Source: WRIS01 sp964345475
GTDB lineage: Bacteria; Actinomycetota; Coriobacteriia; Coriobacteriales; Eggerthellaceae
NCBI GenBank assembly: GCA_964345475.1
Contig: CAYFQW010000036.1
Coordinates: 1-6,729 of the forward strand
Length of the DNA stretch: 6,729 nucleotides
Direction of reading: 5' to 3'
Shown here: positions 1-5,824 of the stretch, piece after piece
How positions within the stretch are numbered: the stretch's first letter is position 1
How the letters are laid out: the number at the start of each line of letters is the position of its first letter
Translations under genes and position numbers: made by a program
The notes under the pieces: model-generated
Databases searched by the model: none
What the model saw: only the letters and a program-made list of their open reading frames with translations
What the model was told of the DNA's origin: nothing

Positions 1-36
1 ATAAGCAAGAAGCATGGAGTTGTATCCTAGCTAGCC

Positions 37-52
37 TATATGCGCGTATAAT
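37..52 (+). promoter_or_regulatory. Probable promoter (-10 TATAAT) of the HelD gene, overlapped by a near-palindrome
   Basis: A perfect TATAAT lies at 47-52, 30 bases before the TTG start of the helicase gene. No good -35 box stands at 17 +/- 1 bases: the sequence there reads ATCCTA or TATCCT, and the nearest TTG-type hexamer (TTGTAT, 20-25) is too far at 21 bases. The -10 is overlapped by TATATGCGCGTATA (37-50), a palindrome with one mismatched pair, which could be an operator or could simply reflect AT-rich promoter sequence. The 19-bp rifampicin-associated element found before some actinobacterial helR genes is not visible in the 82 bases available. The promoter call is moderate and the operator call weak. 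Confidence 0.45.
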
Positions 53-82
53 TGTTCGAGCAAAAAATCGGAAGGAGATACG

Positions 83-2212
83 TTGAAAGACGATCCGGTA
101 TTTGAAATCGAACAGAAACATCTTACTGAGACATACGCAAAACTACAGCAGATGGCGTGTGATCTAGTGGCTAAAATGGATAAGGCCAGTAAAGATGCTG
201 CAGCTGATAAAGTTCAAATGAGTCAAGAGCTCGCCCCGAACCTTGCAAGCGACAGCGATGCTATGGAAACATATGCCGATTTCGCTGCTATCAACCGCAT
301 CATCGATGCCTATAATATTTCGCAAGATCTCGATGCCAAAAAACTTGCAGACATCCAAGTACTCCTTAAGCAGCCATACTTCGCAAAACTGGTCTTGGAG
401 TTCGACCCTGAAGAAAAACCCAAAGAGCTCTATATTGGTAGAGCGGGTATGTCGGATGAGTCTTATCGGCGCATGATCGTTGATTGGCGCTCTCCTATAG
501 CTGAAGTGTACTACAATCAAGACGAGGGGCGCACATCCTATGTAGCAAACGATCGCAGGATAGAGGTAGACCTAAAGCTTCGCCGTCAATTCGATATTGA
601 GAAAAATAAGCTTAGGGGATATTTCGATACCAATGTTGCCATACAGGATTCCCTTCTTGTCGAGTCTTTGGCCCGGAGTCGAAGCTCTTACATGAGAGAT
701 ATCACCTCGACAATTCAAAAAGAGCAGAACCTTGTAATCCGGCATGAAGACGTTCCGGCTTTGCTTGTAAACGGTATTGCGGGTAGCGGCAAGACCTCGG
801 TTCTCATGCAGCGAATTGCTTATTTGTTCTATCAACACCGGGATACGCTCGACCCTTCCGAGGTATTTCTTCTAACGCCTAATCCAGTGTTTCGTCGCTA
901 CGTTGACAAAGTATTGCCAGATCTGGGCGAGCAAAACCCTGAATGTTTAACCTGGTTTGAGTTTATGGATGAACTTCTGCCTCCAGGAAGACCGAGAGAT
1001 TTTTCATCGACAAAGCCCCTCGAGCTATTTCGACAAATAGACGCAGCTTGTGAGTGTGTTCAGTTTAAAGAGCGCGACTTTAAGGATATCGTCAGTGGGG
1101 GAGAGCGTTTTTTTGCCGCTCCACAGATTCGCAAGATTGCAGATAAGTTCAAATCAAATTTAGCGGGCCCTCATATAGTGGCTCTGATTCGCGAAGAATT
1201 GCTGAAGCGTCTAGAAAGCCGTTTCTCCCAGATGGCAAACTCAGAGAAGGTGAGCAACGAAATATTTGCGCTTAGACCTGATGAGCAGGTTGCTATACTT
1301 GGGGAAACCTTTGACAACCAAGATGAAGATCAGATAAAAGAGGTGTCGCGACGTTATGTGGCAGTGCGCTACGCCTCTGTACAAAAAGCTGTCGAAAACG
1401 ATGAATGGCTGAATGTAGACCGTATCGGTATGGAAATTCTGGGTATCGAAAGTCTATCAGCGGTGGAGTGGGTGTATCTCAAGATAGCACTTACAGGACT
1501 TGGCAACCCGCAGGCAAAATACGTGATGATAGATGAGGTGCAGGATTACACGACAGCCCAGCTAGCCGTGCTTGCCCGTTATTTCAGACGCGCAAACTTT
1601 ATGCTGCTCGGCGATAGCAATCAGGCGACCAATCCCGAGGCATCCTCGTTCACCGAGATTGAGGCTTTGTTTCGGCATATGCGTGGCTCTTTTGAAGAAT
1701 GTCGACTGATGACGAGCTATCGGTCAACTTCGCAGATAACGCAACTCTTCGCATATCTGCTCGACGATACGGAGAGAATGCAGATAAGCTCTATTAAGCG
1801 GGATGAAACAGCGCCTCAGGTTTTAGAATTCGAGAGCGGGGAAGCGTACGAAAAAGCCTTACGGGAAGTCGTTGAGAAGGCCGCTTCGAATGAGAGCCTC
1901 ACAGCTGTTGTGGTGGCTCTGAAGCATCAGGGAAAGCAGATTCAAAAGCTTTTCGGAGAGAACCCTCCTCTGCTTATCGAAAAGGATAAATCCTTACCTG
2001 GAAATGGTGTCATTATAGTGCCCTTAAAGCTTGCAAAAGGCCTTGAGTTCGATCATGTAATACTAGCTGACGCATCAGAGAAGATATTTCCCAATGACGA
2101 GCTTTCCCGAAGGCGTCTATACACGAGCATTTCTCGTGCTACTAGTGGTATCACGATACTGTCTAAAGGACCCCTTACAAAGCTATTGAAGGGCTACATA
2201 CCCAAGGTTTAA
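83..2212 (+). CDS. helD: HelD-type RNA polymerase-recycling ATPase (UvrD/Rep-like superfamily 1 helicase fold)
   Basis: A 709-residue cytoplasmic protein. HelD proteins bind stalled or post-termination RNA polymerase, insert arms into its secondary and main channels, and use ATP to release nucleic acid and recycle the enzyme. Some actinobacterial members (HelR) also displace rifampicin. Visible signatures: a helical, charged N-terminal arm (about 1-75) with an acidic patch SDSDAMETYAD (56-66); the HelD-typical LYIGR (116-120) and VDWRSPIAEVYY (133-144); a Q-motif-like IQKEQN (211-216); Walker A GIAGSGKTS (231-239, K237); LTPNPVF; Walker B YVMIDEVQD (480-488, D484/E485); LLGDSNQ (508-514); TSYR (544-547); KGLEFD (652-657); and YTSISRA (680-686, R685). 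All core ATPase motifs are intact. It is somewhat shorter than B. subtilis HelD (about 774). The TTG start is chosen for AAGGAGA seven bases upstream and because the arm begins there. It converges on the tRNA pair. The family call is very secure; a drug-resistance role is not shown. Confidence 0.95.
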   Translation: MKDDPVFEIEQKHLTETYAKLQQMACDLVAKMDKASKDAAADKVQMSQELAPNLASDSDAMETYADFAAINRIIDAYNISQDLDAKKLADIQVLLKQPYFAKLVLEFDPEEKPKELYIGRAGMSDESYRRMIVDWRSPIAEVYYNQDEGRTSYVANDRRIEVDLKLRRQFDIEKNKLRGYFDTNVAIQDSLLVESLARSRSSYMRDITSTIQKEQNLVIRHEDVPALLVNGIAGSGKTSVLMQRIAYLFYQHRDTLDPSEVFLLTPNPVFRRYVDKVLPDLGEQNPECLTWFEFMDELLPPGRPRDFSSTKPLELFRQIDAACECVQFKERDFKDIVSGGERFFAAPQIRKIADKFKSNLAGPHIVALIREELLKRLESRFSQMANSEKVSNEIFALRPDEQVAILGETFDNQDEDQIKEVSRRYVAVRYASVQKAVENDEWLNVDRIGMEILGIESLSAVEWVYLKIALTGLGNPQAKYVMIDEVQDYTTAQLAVLARYFRRANFMLLGDSNQATNPEASSFTEIEALFRHMRGSFEECRLMTSYRSTSQITQLFAYLLDDTERMQISSIKRDETAPQVLEFESGEAYEKALREVVEKAASNESLTAVVVALKHQGKQIQKLFGENPPLLIEKDKSLPGNGVIIVPLKLAKGLEFDHVILADASEKIFPNDELSRRRLYTSISRATSGITILSKGPLTKLLKGYIPKV

Positions 2213-2223
2213 CTGGGTTAGGG

Positions 2224-2258
2224 CGGAAACTGCGTCTTAGACGGGGATGGAGTTTGCG
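2224..2258. terminator. Weak nested hairpin between convergent HelD and tRNA genes
   Basis: CGGAAACT (2224-2231) pairs with AGTTTGCG (2251-2258) apart from one mismatched pair. It encloses a short CGTC/GACG hairpin (2233-2236 with 2240-2243). The element starts 12 bases past the HelD stop and sits between the convergent HelD and tRNA transcripts, where a two-way terminator would be expected. Neither side has a run of T, so intrinsic termination is doubtful. Confidence 0.25.
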
Positions 2259-2286
2259 TAAGAGGCTAATGGGTCAAATTAAGAAG

Positions 2287-2360
2287 TGGCTGGCTCGCAG
2301 GGATTCGAACCCCGATAGCTGGCACCAAAAGCCAGAGTCCTGCCGTTAGACGACGAGCCA
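2287..2360 (-). tRNA. tRNA-Gln, anticodon TTG, CCA encoded
   Basis: The reverse complement folds into a full cloverleaf of 74 bases. The acceptor is TGGCTCG with CGAGCCA, discriminator G, then encoded CCA at 2287-2289. The D stem GTCT/GGAC is closed by a T-G wobble. The anticodon stem CTGGC/GCCAG encloses loop TTTTGGT, giving anticodon TTG (reads CAA, and CAG by wobble). The T arm is CGGGG-TTCGAAT-CCCTG. The first acceptor pair is T-A, the weak 1-72 pair usual in bacterial tRNA-Gln. It is the second gene of a two-tRNA unit behind tRNA-Lys. Confidence 0.97.
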
Positions 2361-2370
2361 GTTTAAAGAT

Positions 2371-2414
2371 GCTTTCAGCATATCTGAAAGCCTACAAACA
2401 AACCCGTGAGGGTT
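2371..2414 (-). other. Two small hairpins in the tRNA-Lys/tRNA-Gln spacer
   Basis: The 72-base spacer contains a perfect 8-bp inverted repeat, GCTTTCAG (2371-2378) with CTGAAAGC (2384-2391) around a 5-base loop, and a 5-bp hairpin AACCC/GGGTT (2401-2414). On the transcribed minus strand the second hairpin is followed by TTTGTTTG, which gives it some terminator character. Likely roles are RNase processing of the dicistronic precursor or partial termination after tRNA-Lys. The repeats are read directly; the function is inferred. Confidence 0.4.
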
Positions 2415-2432
2415 CAAGCGCGTGACCAAAAA

Positions 2433-2508
2433 TGGTGGGCCGTGAGGGAATCGAACCCGCGACCTTGGGATTAAAAGTCCCCTGCTCTGCCAACTGAGCT
2501 AACGGCCC
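2433..2508 (-). tRNA. tRNA-Lys, anticodon TTT, CCA encoded
   Basis: The reverse complement gives a 76-base cloverleaf. The acceptor is GGGCCGT with ACGGCCC, discriminator A, and encoded CCA at 2433-2435. The D arm is GCTC-AGTTGGCA-GAGC. The anticodon loop CTTTTAA carries TTT (reads AAA, and AAG by wobble). Two stem pairs are broken: G27 opposite A43 at the base of the anticodon stem, and C50 opposite T64 in the T stem (GCGGG against CCCTC). The identity elements and loops are normal, so it is probably functional. It is the first gene of the pair. Confidence 0.96.
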
Positions 2509-2576
2509 CCGAATCGTGCACTATTCGCATTTCGTGGAGCCTGAGTAAATAAAGCTCTCTGAACGTGCGGCTATTT

Positions 2577-2605
2577 ATTGTAACTGTGCGGCCCTGCTCG
2601 GTCAA
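2577..2605 (-). promoter_or_regulatory. Strong sigma70-type promoter of the tRNA-Lys/tRNA-Gln unit
   Basis: On the minus strand, TTGACC (complement of 2600-2605) and TACAAT (complement of 2577-2582) are separated by exactly 17 bases. Each box matches the sigma70 consensus at 5 of 6 positions. Transcription would start near 2570 and leave a leader of about 60 bases before the mature 5' end of tRNA-Lys at 2508. This is the best-formed promoter in the window, as expected for stable RNA genes. No other gene lies in 2509-2759. Confidence 0.82.
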
Positions 2606-2735
2606 CAAAAGTTTTCGAAATCCCCATACTAAATGACTTATCTGCGGCTTCCGTACAGTCGGACACGTTTTAAGCACAATTTTCACCTTTATAGGAGTGA
2701 TTGGGCTGTATTTCGTATTGCTGTTAAACCGCATA

Positions 2736-2753
2736 CCTGTTTTATTCAACAGG
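2736..2753 (-). terminator. Candidate weak terminator hairpin after the LysR gene
   Basis: CCTGTT (2736-2741) and AACAGG (2748-2753) form a perfect 6-bp stem with a 6-base loop, six bases beyond the LysR stop codon. The downstream minus-strand sequence TATGCGGTTTAAC has only a short T stretch, so it may be a poor terminator. It could still reduce read-through from the regulator into the tRNA promoter downstream on the same strand. Confidence 0.35.
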
Positions 2754-2759
2754 CTGCTG

Positions 2760-3656
2760 TCAAGAAAGATATTTTTGTTGTACGGCTTCCGCCATGCCTG
2801 CTGCCCTTCGATTGCTCTCCAGATAGATGAGGCCGCTTCCATAGCACATGGCCTCATCGTCGATTTTTTCAAAAATGCGGACGTCGTCACGCTGAGCGTT
2901 ATGTTTGAGGACAGAGTTTTGGCCGCAAACATAGATGTCGTCCCCGTAATCGAGGCGGAGGAAATTGCTTACGTGAACAATAGGCTTCAGTTTGAAAGCT
3001 AGATTGAGGTCGGGGCCAAGCACGCTCAGAATAACTTCCTTCCACAAATCAAACCAAGCGCCACTAGTTATCATTACGGACGCATCTTTCAAATCTGCTC
3101 GACTGAGCTCGTCTTTCTCTGCTAGTGGGTGTGACTTCTGCATGCAGATAGCCGTTCTTTCGCTGCTAATTGAAGTCATTGTGATACCTGCGGAGGCAGC
3201 TTTGGCAGCTATGGATTCGAAAGAGGAGTAATCGACGGAGTAGGCTATGTCGATGACGCCTTTCTCCAGAGCCGAAAAAGGTGAAGTGTCATAATCTAAA
3301 TCGACAAACTCGAAAGGAAAAGATTCTAGATGTATTATCGTTTCATAGAGTTGCGAGTTCGGATCCAAATTCGCAATCTTCAAAGGCTTTTCCTCACGTG
3401 CTAAAGCGAGGCATTTTTCTTTTGCTTCCTCAAAAGCCTTGAGCGCTTGTTGTGCATATTCTAAGAAGGACATACCCGCAGGGGTAAGCGAAAAATCGAC
3501 ATCGCTACGATCAAGCAGCTCAAAGCCAAGTTCTTCCTCAAGTTTGATTATATGGGTGCTGAGGCTCGGCTGCGATAAAAAGAGCTCTTGTGCCGCATGA
3601 GTAAAATTGCGGTGTTTAACGAGCGTAACGTATTCGTATAAGACCTCGAGCTTCAT
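2760..3656 (-). CDS. LysR-type transcriptional regulator, divergent to the flavoprotein
   Basis: A 298-residue cytoplasmic DNA-binding protein of normal length for LysR-type regulators, which act as tetramers and usually control a divergent target gene in response to a small ligand. The N-terminal winged helix-turn-helix is clear: FTHAAQELFLSQPSLSTHIIKLEEELGFELLDR (18-50, given in outline by AAQELFLSQPSLS at 21-33 and LEEELG at 39-44), then the LTPAG turn (57-61) and the linker helix up to about 90. Residues from about 92 form the periplasmic-binding-protein-like effector domain; I cannot deduce the ligand. The ATG is supported by GGGAGGGG on the minus strand (3663-3670), six bases upstream. 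The 196-bp divergent gap to the flavoprotein, with two palindromes, points to control of that gene and of itself. Confidence 0.93.
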   Translation of the reverse strand: MKLEVLYEYVTLVKHRNFTHAAQELFLSQPSLSTHIIKLEEELGFELLDRSDVDFSLTPAGMSFLEYAQQALKAFEEAKEKCLALAREEKPLKIANLDPNSQLYETIIHLESFPFEFVDLDYDTSPFSALEKGVIDIAYSVDYSSFESIAAKAASAGITMTSISSERTAICMQKSHPLAEKDELSRADLKDASVMITSGAWFDLWKEVILSVLGPDLNLAFKLKPIVHVSNFLRLDYGDDIYVCGQNSVLKHNAQRDDVRIFEKIDDEAMCYGSGLIYLESNRRAAGMAEAVQQKYLS

Positions 3657-3700
3657 CTAGCGCCCCTCCCTTGAGCCTTATCTTAAGGAAATTTATAAAC

Positions 3701-3716
3701 GTAATACTACTATTAC
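3701..3716. promoter_or_regulatory. Palindrome 1 of the divergent control region, candidate LysR site
   Basis: GTAATACTACTATTAC is a perfect inverted repeat with 6-bp arms and a 4-bp centre. It has the T-N12-A spacing of an interrupted dyad, close to the T-N11-A pattern of LysR-family sites. It lies 45 bp before the LysR start. A minus-strand TATAAA (complement of 3692-3697) next to it could be the LysR -10, so binding here could give autorepression. The symmetry is read directly; the binding protein is inferred. Confidence 0.6.
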
Positions 3717-3721
3717 ATTTT

Positions 3722-3737
3722 TTGATAAAGCTATCAA
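3722..3737. promoter_or_regulatory. Palindrome 2 of the divergent control region, candidate LysR site
   Basis: TTGATAAAGCTATCAA is a perfect inverted repeat with the same 6-4-6 build as palindrome 1 and a shared core pattern, xTxATA-N4-TATxAx. The two centres (3708.5 and 3729.5) are 21 bp apart, two helical turns, so both sites face the same side of the DNA. This suits two dimers of a LysR-type tetramer. Its left arm TTGATA can also serve as a -35 box toward the flavoprotein. Confidence 0.6.
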
Positions 3738-3781
3738 GAACCCCTTATTTTATTGCAGTAAAAAATAATTATGCCTATTTT
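3722..3781 (+). promoter_or_regulatory. Candidate promoters of the flavoprotein gene
   Basis: Two weak sigma70-like options are visible. TTGATA (3722-3727) with TATTTT (3746-3751) at an 18-base spacing has a good -35, and palindrome 2 overlaps it. TTGCAG (3753-3758) with TATTTT (3776-3781) at 17 bases would place the palindromes near -58 and -79, a better arrangement for activation. Weak -10 boxes fit a promoter that needs an activator. The choice cannot be made from sequence alone. Confidence 0.35.
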
Positions 3782-3810
3782 ATGGAAACATGCAACACTG
3801 TACGCGAAAC

Positions 3811-3829
3811 ACCAGTTGAGGCTGGTTTT
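3811..3829 (+). other. Small hairpin followed by T's in the flavoprotein leader
   Basis: ACCAG (3811-3815) and CTGGT (3822-3826) pair around a 6-base loop and are followed by TTT. It lies 23 bases before the ATG and just before the Shine-Dalgarno GGGAGG. It has the form of a very short intrinsic terminator or mRNA-stabilising hairpin. With a 5-bp stem it may also be chance. Confidence 0.25.
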
Positions 3830-3852
3830 ACACTACGAGGCAGGGAGGAAAC

Positions 3853-5484
3853 ATGGAAGAGAAAAAAAGCACGATTACAAGGGCAGATTTTCTCAAGGGC
3901 AGCGCATTGGCTGGTCTTGGGGCAATCGGATTGAGCACCTTCACAGCCTGCTCTCCTTCAAAAACCTCAGAGAAGAGCGATGGTGCAAGCACGAGCTGGG
4001 ATAAAGAAGTCGAGGTTTTAGTAGTAGGCTCAGGCAGCGCCGCCTACGCCGCATTGACCGCTGCAGAAGCAGGGACGGAGAATGTCTGCATAATCGATAA
4101 GGGCAACATGTGGGGAGGCACCACGGCCACATCGGGCGAGACCTTGTGGATCCCCCTATTCTACGGCGGACAAGAAGAGGGCATGGCAGACACTCGTGAG
4201 GACGCACTAACTTACATGGAGCTTTGTGCGGCGGGTCGCGGCAACAGAAAAATCATGGAGGCCTATGTTGATAATGCAAACGCCATGATTGAGTGGACAC
4301 GCTCAGCATTTGGCTGGGAGTGGACTGCGGGAATTCCCGGTGTGGGCTTCAAAGATTATTATGAGCCGTATGAAGGCTATAGGGCGCATGGACGCAATGC
4401 AAATGTCGCCGGAGATGTTCGCCAATGGGCGCTCGTCCAGGAAAAGCTTGTCGAGCTCGGTGTAGAGATACTGATGGAAACTCCAGCAACGGGGCTTGTT
4501 GTCGATGAGAACAATGCGGTTATCGGTGTTGTTGCTGAAAGCGGTGGAAAAGAGATGCGAATAAAAGCCGGTACTGTTGTTTTAGGTACGGGTGGCTTCG
4601 ATCATAATCCTGCCCTGGTTCGCTCCCATCAATCCATTCCTATTTATGTGACGAATGCCGTTCAGGCAAATACGGGAGATGGGTTGCTTATGGGGCAGGC
4701 CATCGGCGCCAATGTCGGCAATCTTGACACCAACTGGGGCGTCCCTTCGTTTTACGGGGAAGACTTCAGCGCAGACAAAGATGCCGTTTATAGCATGTCT
4801 CTTCCCGATTGGGGTATAGGACGTGCCGGTGCAGGGAGTCTAATAGTCAATAAGCGCGGAGAGCGTTTCGCAAACGAGGCTTCCGCCTACGCGGTATTCA
4901 ACCGTGCATTCGGCAATTATGACACTAATACACTTGAACGTTACAATATCCCGGCTGTTTGGATCGGTGACTCAAACTATGCATTGAGCGGAATCGTTGG
5001 ACAGGACAGCGATGGAAACCTTCCAGATAATATTTTCCAAGCCGACACCCTCGATGAGATAGCAGAGCATTTCGGAATCGATAAAGAAAAGCTGAACGCG
5101 ACCGTTGAGGCCTTCAATGAAAATGCCCTTAATGGGGTAGATCCTGTCTTTGGTCGTGGCGAAAAGGAATGCGATATCTCTATCGCGGCGTACCATCCTT
5201 ATATGGGCGGAGAAATAGCTAACCCGGCCCTCGCTCCTGTGAGCACGCCTCCTTTCTATGCGTCTCTATACGTCCCTGGGACCTGCGGAACCAATGGCGG
5301 ATTAAAGACAAACGAATTTGCGCAGGTGCTTGATACTAAAGATGAGGTAATCGAGAATCTCTATGCGGTTGGCAATTGCGCTGCCAGCTTCGTCGGAGGA
5401 CAGTATTGTGGTGCAGGTATGACTATCGGCGCAGGGGCGGTTATGTCCTATATCGGCGTACGTAAAGCCCTCGGCCTTGATTAG
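3853..5484 (+). CDS. Exported FAD-dependent reductase, fumarate reductase/3-ketosteroid dehydrogenase superfamily
   Basis: A 543-residue flavoprotein probably anchored outside the membrane. The signal peptide reads TITRADFLKG (7-16), a hydrophobic stretch to about 32, then C33 in FTACS, a likely lipid-attached cysteine. The first Tat arginine is present but the second is replaced by alanine. The FAD-binding fold begins at VVGSGSAA (57-64), has the acidic residue D82 after strand two, and GGTTATSGE (88-96). LIVNKRGERFANE (330-342) is the usual substrate-domain motif. The C-terminal part GTNGGLKT (479-486), LYAVGN (503-508) and GGQYCGAGMTIGAG (515-528) resembles 3-ketosteroid dehydrogenase, with Y518 and G522 matching in spacing its catalytic Tyr and Gly. 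The fumarate reductase histidine/arginine pair is not seen. It lacks CXXCH haem motifs and an FeS-type cysteine cluster, so electrons must come from a partner. The ATG is supported by GGGAGG (3843-3848). Substrate unknown: steroid, enone or organic acid are open. Confidence 0.9.
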   Translation: MEEKKSTITRADFLKGSALAGLGAIGLSTFTACSPSKTSEKSDGASTSWDKEVEVLVVGSGSAAYAALTAAEAGTENVCIIDKGNMWGGTTATSGETLWIPLFYGGQEEGMADTREDALTYMELCAAGRGNRKIMEAYVDNANAMIEWTRSAFGWEWTAGIPGVGFKDYYEPYEGYRAHGRNANVAGDVRQWALVQEKLVELGVEILMETPATGLVVDENNAVIGVVAESGGKEMRIKAGTVVLGTGGFDHNPALVRSHQSIPIYVTNAVQANTGDGLLMGQAIGANVGNLDTNWGVPSFYGEDFSADKDAVYSMSLPDWGIGRAGAGSLIVNKRGERFANEASAYAVFNRAFGNYDTNTLERYNIPAVWIGDSNYALSGIVGQDSDGNLPDNIFQADTLDEIAEHFGIDKEKLNATVEAFNENALNGVDPVFGRGEKECDISIAAYHPYMGGEIANPALAPVSTPPFYASLYVPGTCGTNGGLKTNEFAQVLDTKDEVIENLYAVGNCAASFVGGQYCGAGMTIGAGAVMSYIGVRKALGLD

Positions 5485-5491
5485 AGTGTCA

Positions 5492-5520
5492 CGCCTGGAA
5501 ATCCTTCTGTAGGACAGGCG
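5492..5520 (+). other. Bulged hairpin just after the flavoprotein stop
   Basis: CGCCTG (5492-5497) pairs perfectly with CAGGCG (5515-5520). Inside it, TCCT (5502-5505) pairs with AGGA (5511-5514) and leaves a one-sided GAAA bulge. It begins seven bases past the stop and is followed by AATATTTAAG. It may be the first part of a tandem terminator or a 3'-end stabiliser. Confidence 0.35.
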
Positions 5521-5540
5521 AATATTTAAGTAGGGTCCTC

Positions 5541-5593
5541 GCATCCCTCCTAGCTGCATACTACAGCCGGGAGGGATGCTTGCTATCTTCCTT
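5541..5593 (+). terminator. Rho-independent terminator of the flavoprotein gene
   Basis: GCATCCCTCC (5541-5550) pairs perfectly over 10 bp with GGAGGGATGC (5570-5579). The loop contains a second nested stem, GCTG/CAGC (5553-5556 with 5564-5567). The T-rich stretch TTGCTATCTTCCTT follows. No gene converges from the right, so it most likely ends the flavoprotein transcript, leaving that gene monocistronic and separating it from the NrfD gene. Confidence 0.65.
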
Positions 5594-5747
5594 ATGCTCT
5601 CAAATCAGCGTACTTCCCAGGATAGGCTGCTGGACAGAAAACCTGGAAGCTTTTTCACAGAAGAACAAAGAGAGACTTGAATTTTCTAACATGATAAGCC
5701 TCTAGCTAAGGCACTGTTTTTGTATTACCCTTAGAAGCAGGCACGCT
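5594..5747. other. Gene-less stretch between terminator and NrfD promoter
   Basis: This is part of the 340-base gap between the flavoprotein and the NrfD gene. I see no tRNA, riboswitch consensus, repeat or supported gene. A few short open stretches exist in the plus frames, one running to the TAG at 5703-5705, but none has a ribosome binding site or recognisable protein sequence. Confidence 0.5.
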
Positions 5748-5775
5748 TTGACAAGAAAGACATCGACGCTATTTT
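5748..5775 (+). promoter_or_regulatory. Probable promoter of the NrfD gene
   Basis: A perfect TTGACA (5748-5753) is followed after 16 bases by TATTTT (5770-5775), a 4 of 6 match to the -10 consensus. Transcription would start near 5782, about 43 bases before the TTG start codon. With the terminator upstream, this indicates that the NrfD gene is transcribed separately from the flavoprotein. Confidence 0.5.
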
Positions 5776-5824
5776 GCCTGGATTTTAGCAATCTTGTGCA
5801 CCGCAATAGATTAAAGGAGCAATT

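Noticed and set aside
2199..2218. ACCCA/TGGGT inverted repeat around the HelD stop codon as a terminator
   Set aside because: The stem is only 5 bp with a 9-base loop and no T tract, and half of it lies inside the coding region.
2471..2932. Minus-strand open frame of 153 codons across tRNA-Lys and the end of the LysR gene
   Set aside because: It runs through a well-folded tRNA and its promoter and overlaps the LysR gene in another frame. It has no recognisable domain.
2697..3002. Plus-strand open frame of 101 codons starting GTG with AGGAG directly before it
   Set aside because: The AGGAG touches the start codon with no spacing. Most of the frame lies antisense to the conserved effector domain of the LysR gene, and the protein is unlike any family I know.
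3657..3852. Riboswitch or T-box leader before the flavoprotein
   Set aside because: No T-box or common riboswitch core is visible. The region is explained by divergent promoters and the two palindromes.
3771..4004. Plus-strand open frame in the leader running into the flavoprotein signal sequence
   Set aside because: It has no ribosome binding site and overlaps the flavoprotein gene in another frame. The flavoprotein start has a clear GGGAGG and a coherent signal peptide.
5610..5705. Short open stretch (about 31 codons from a GTG) in the gap before the NrfD gene
   Set aside because: It has no Shine-Dalgarno, no family resemblance and a length expected by chance. It is most likely non-coding.
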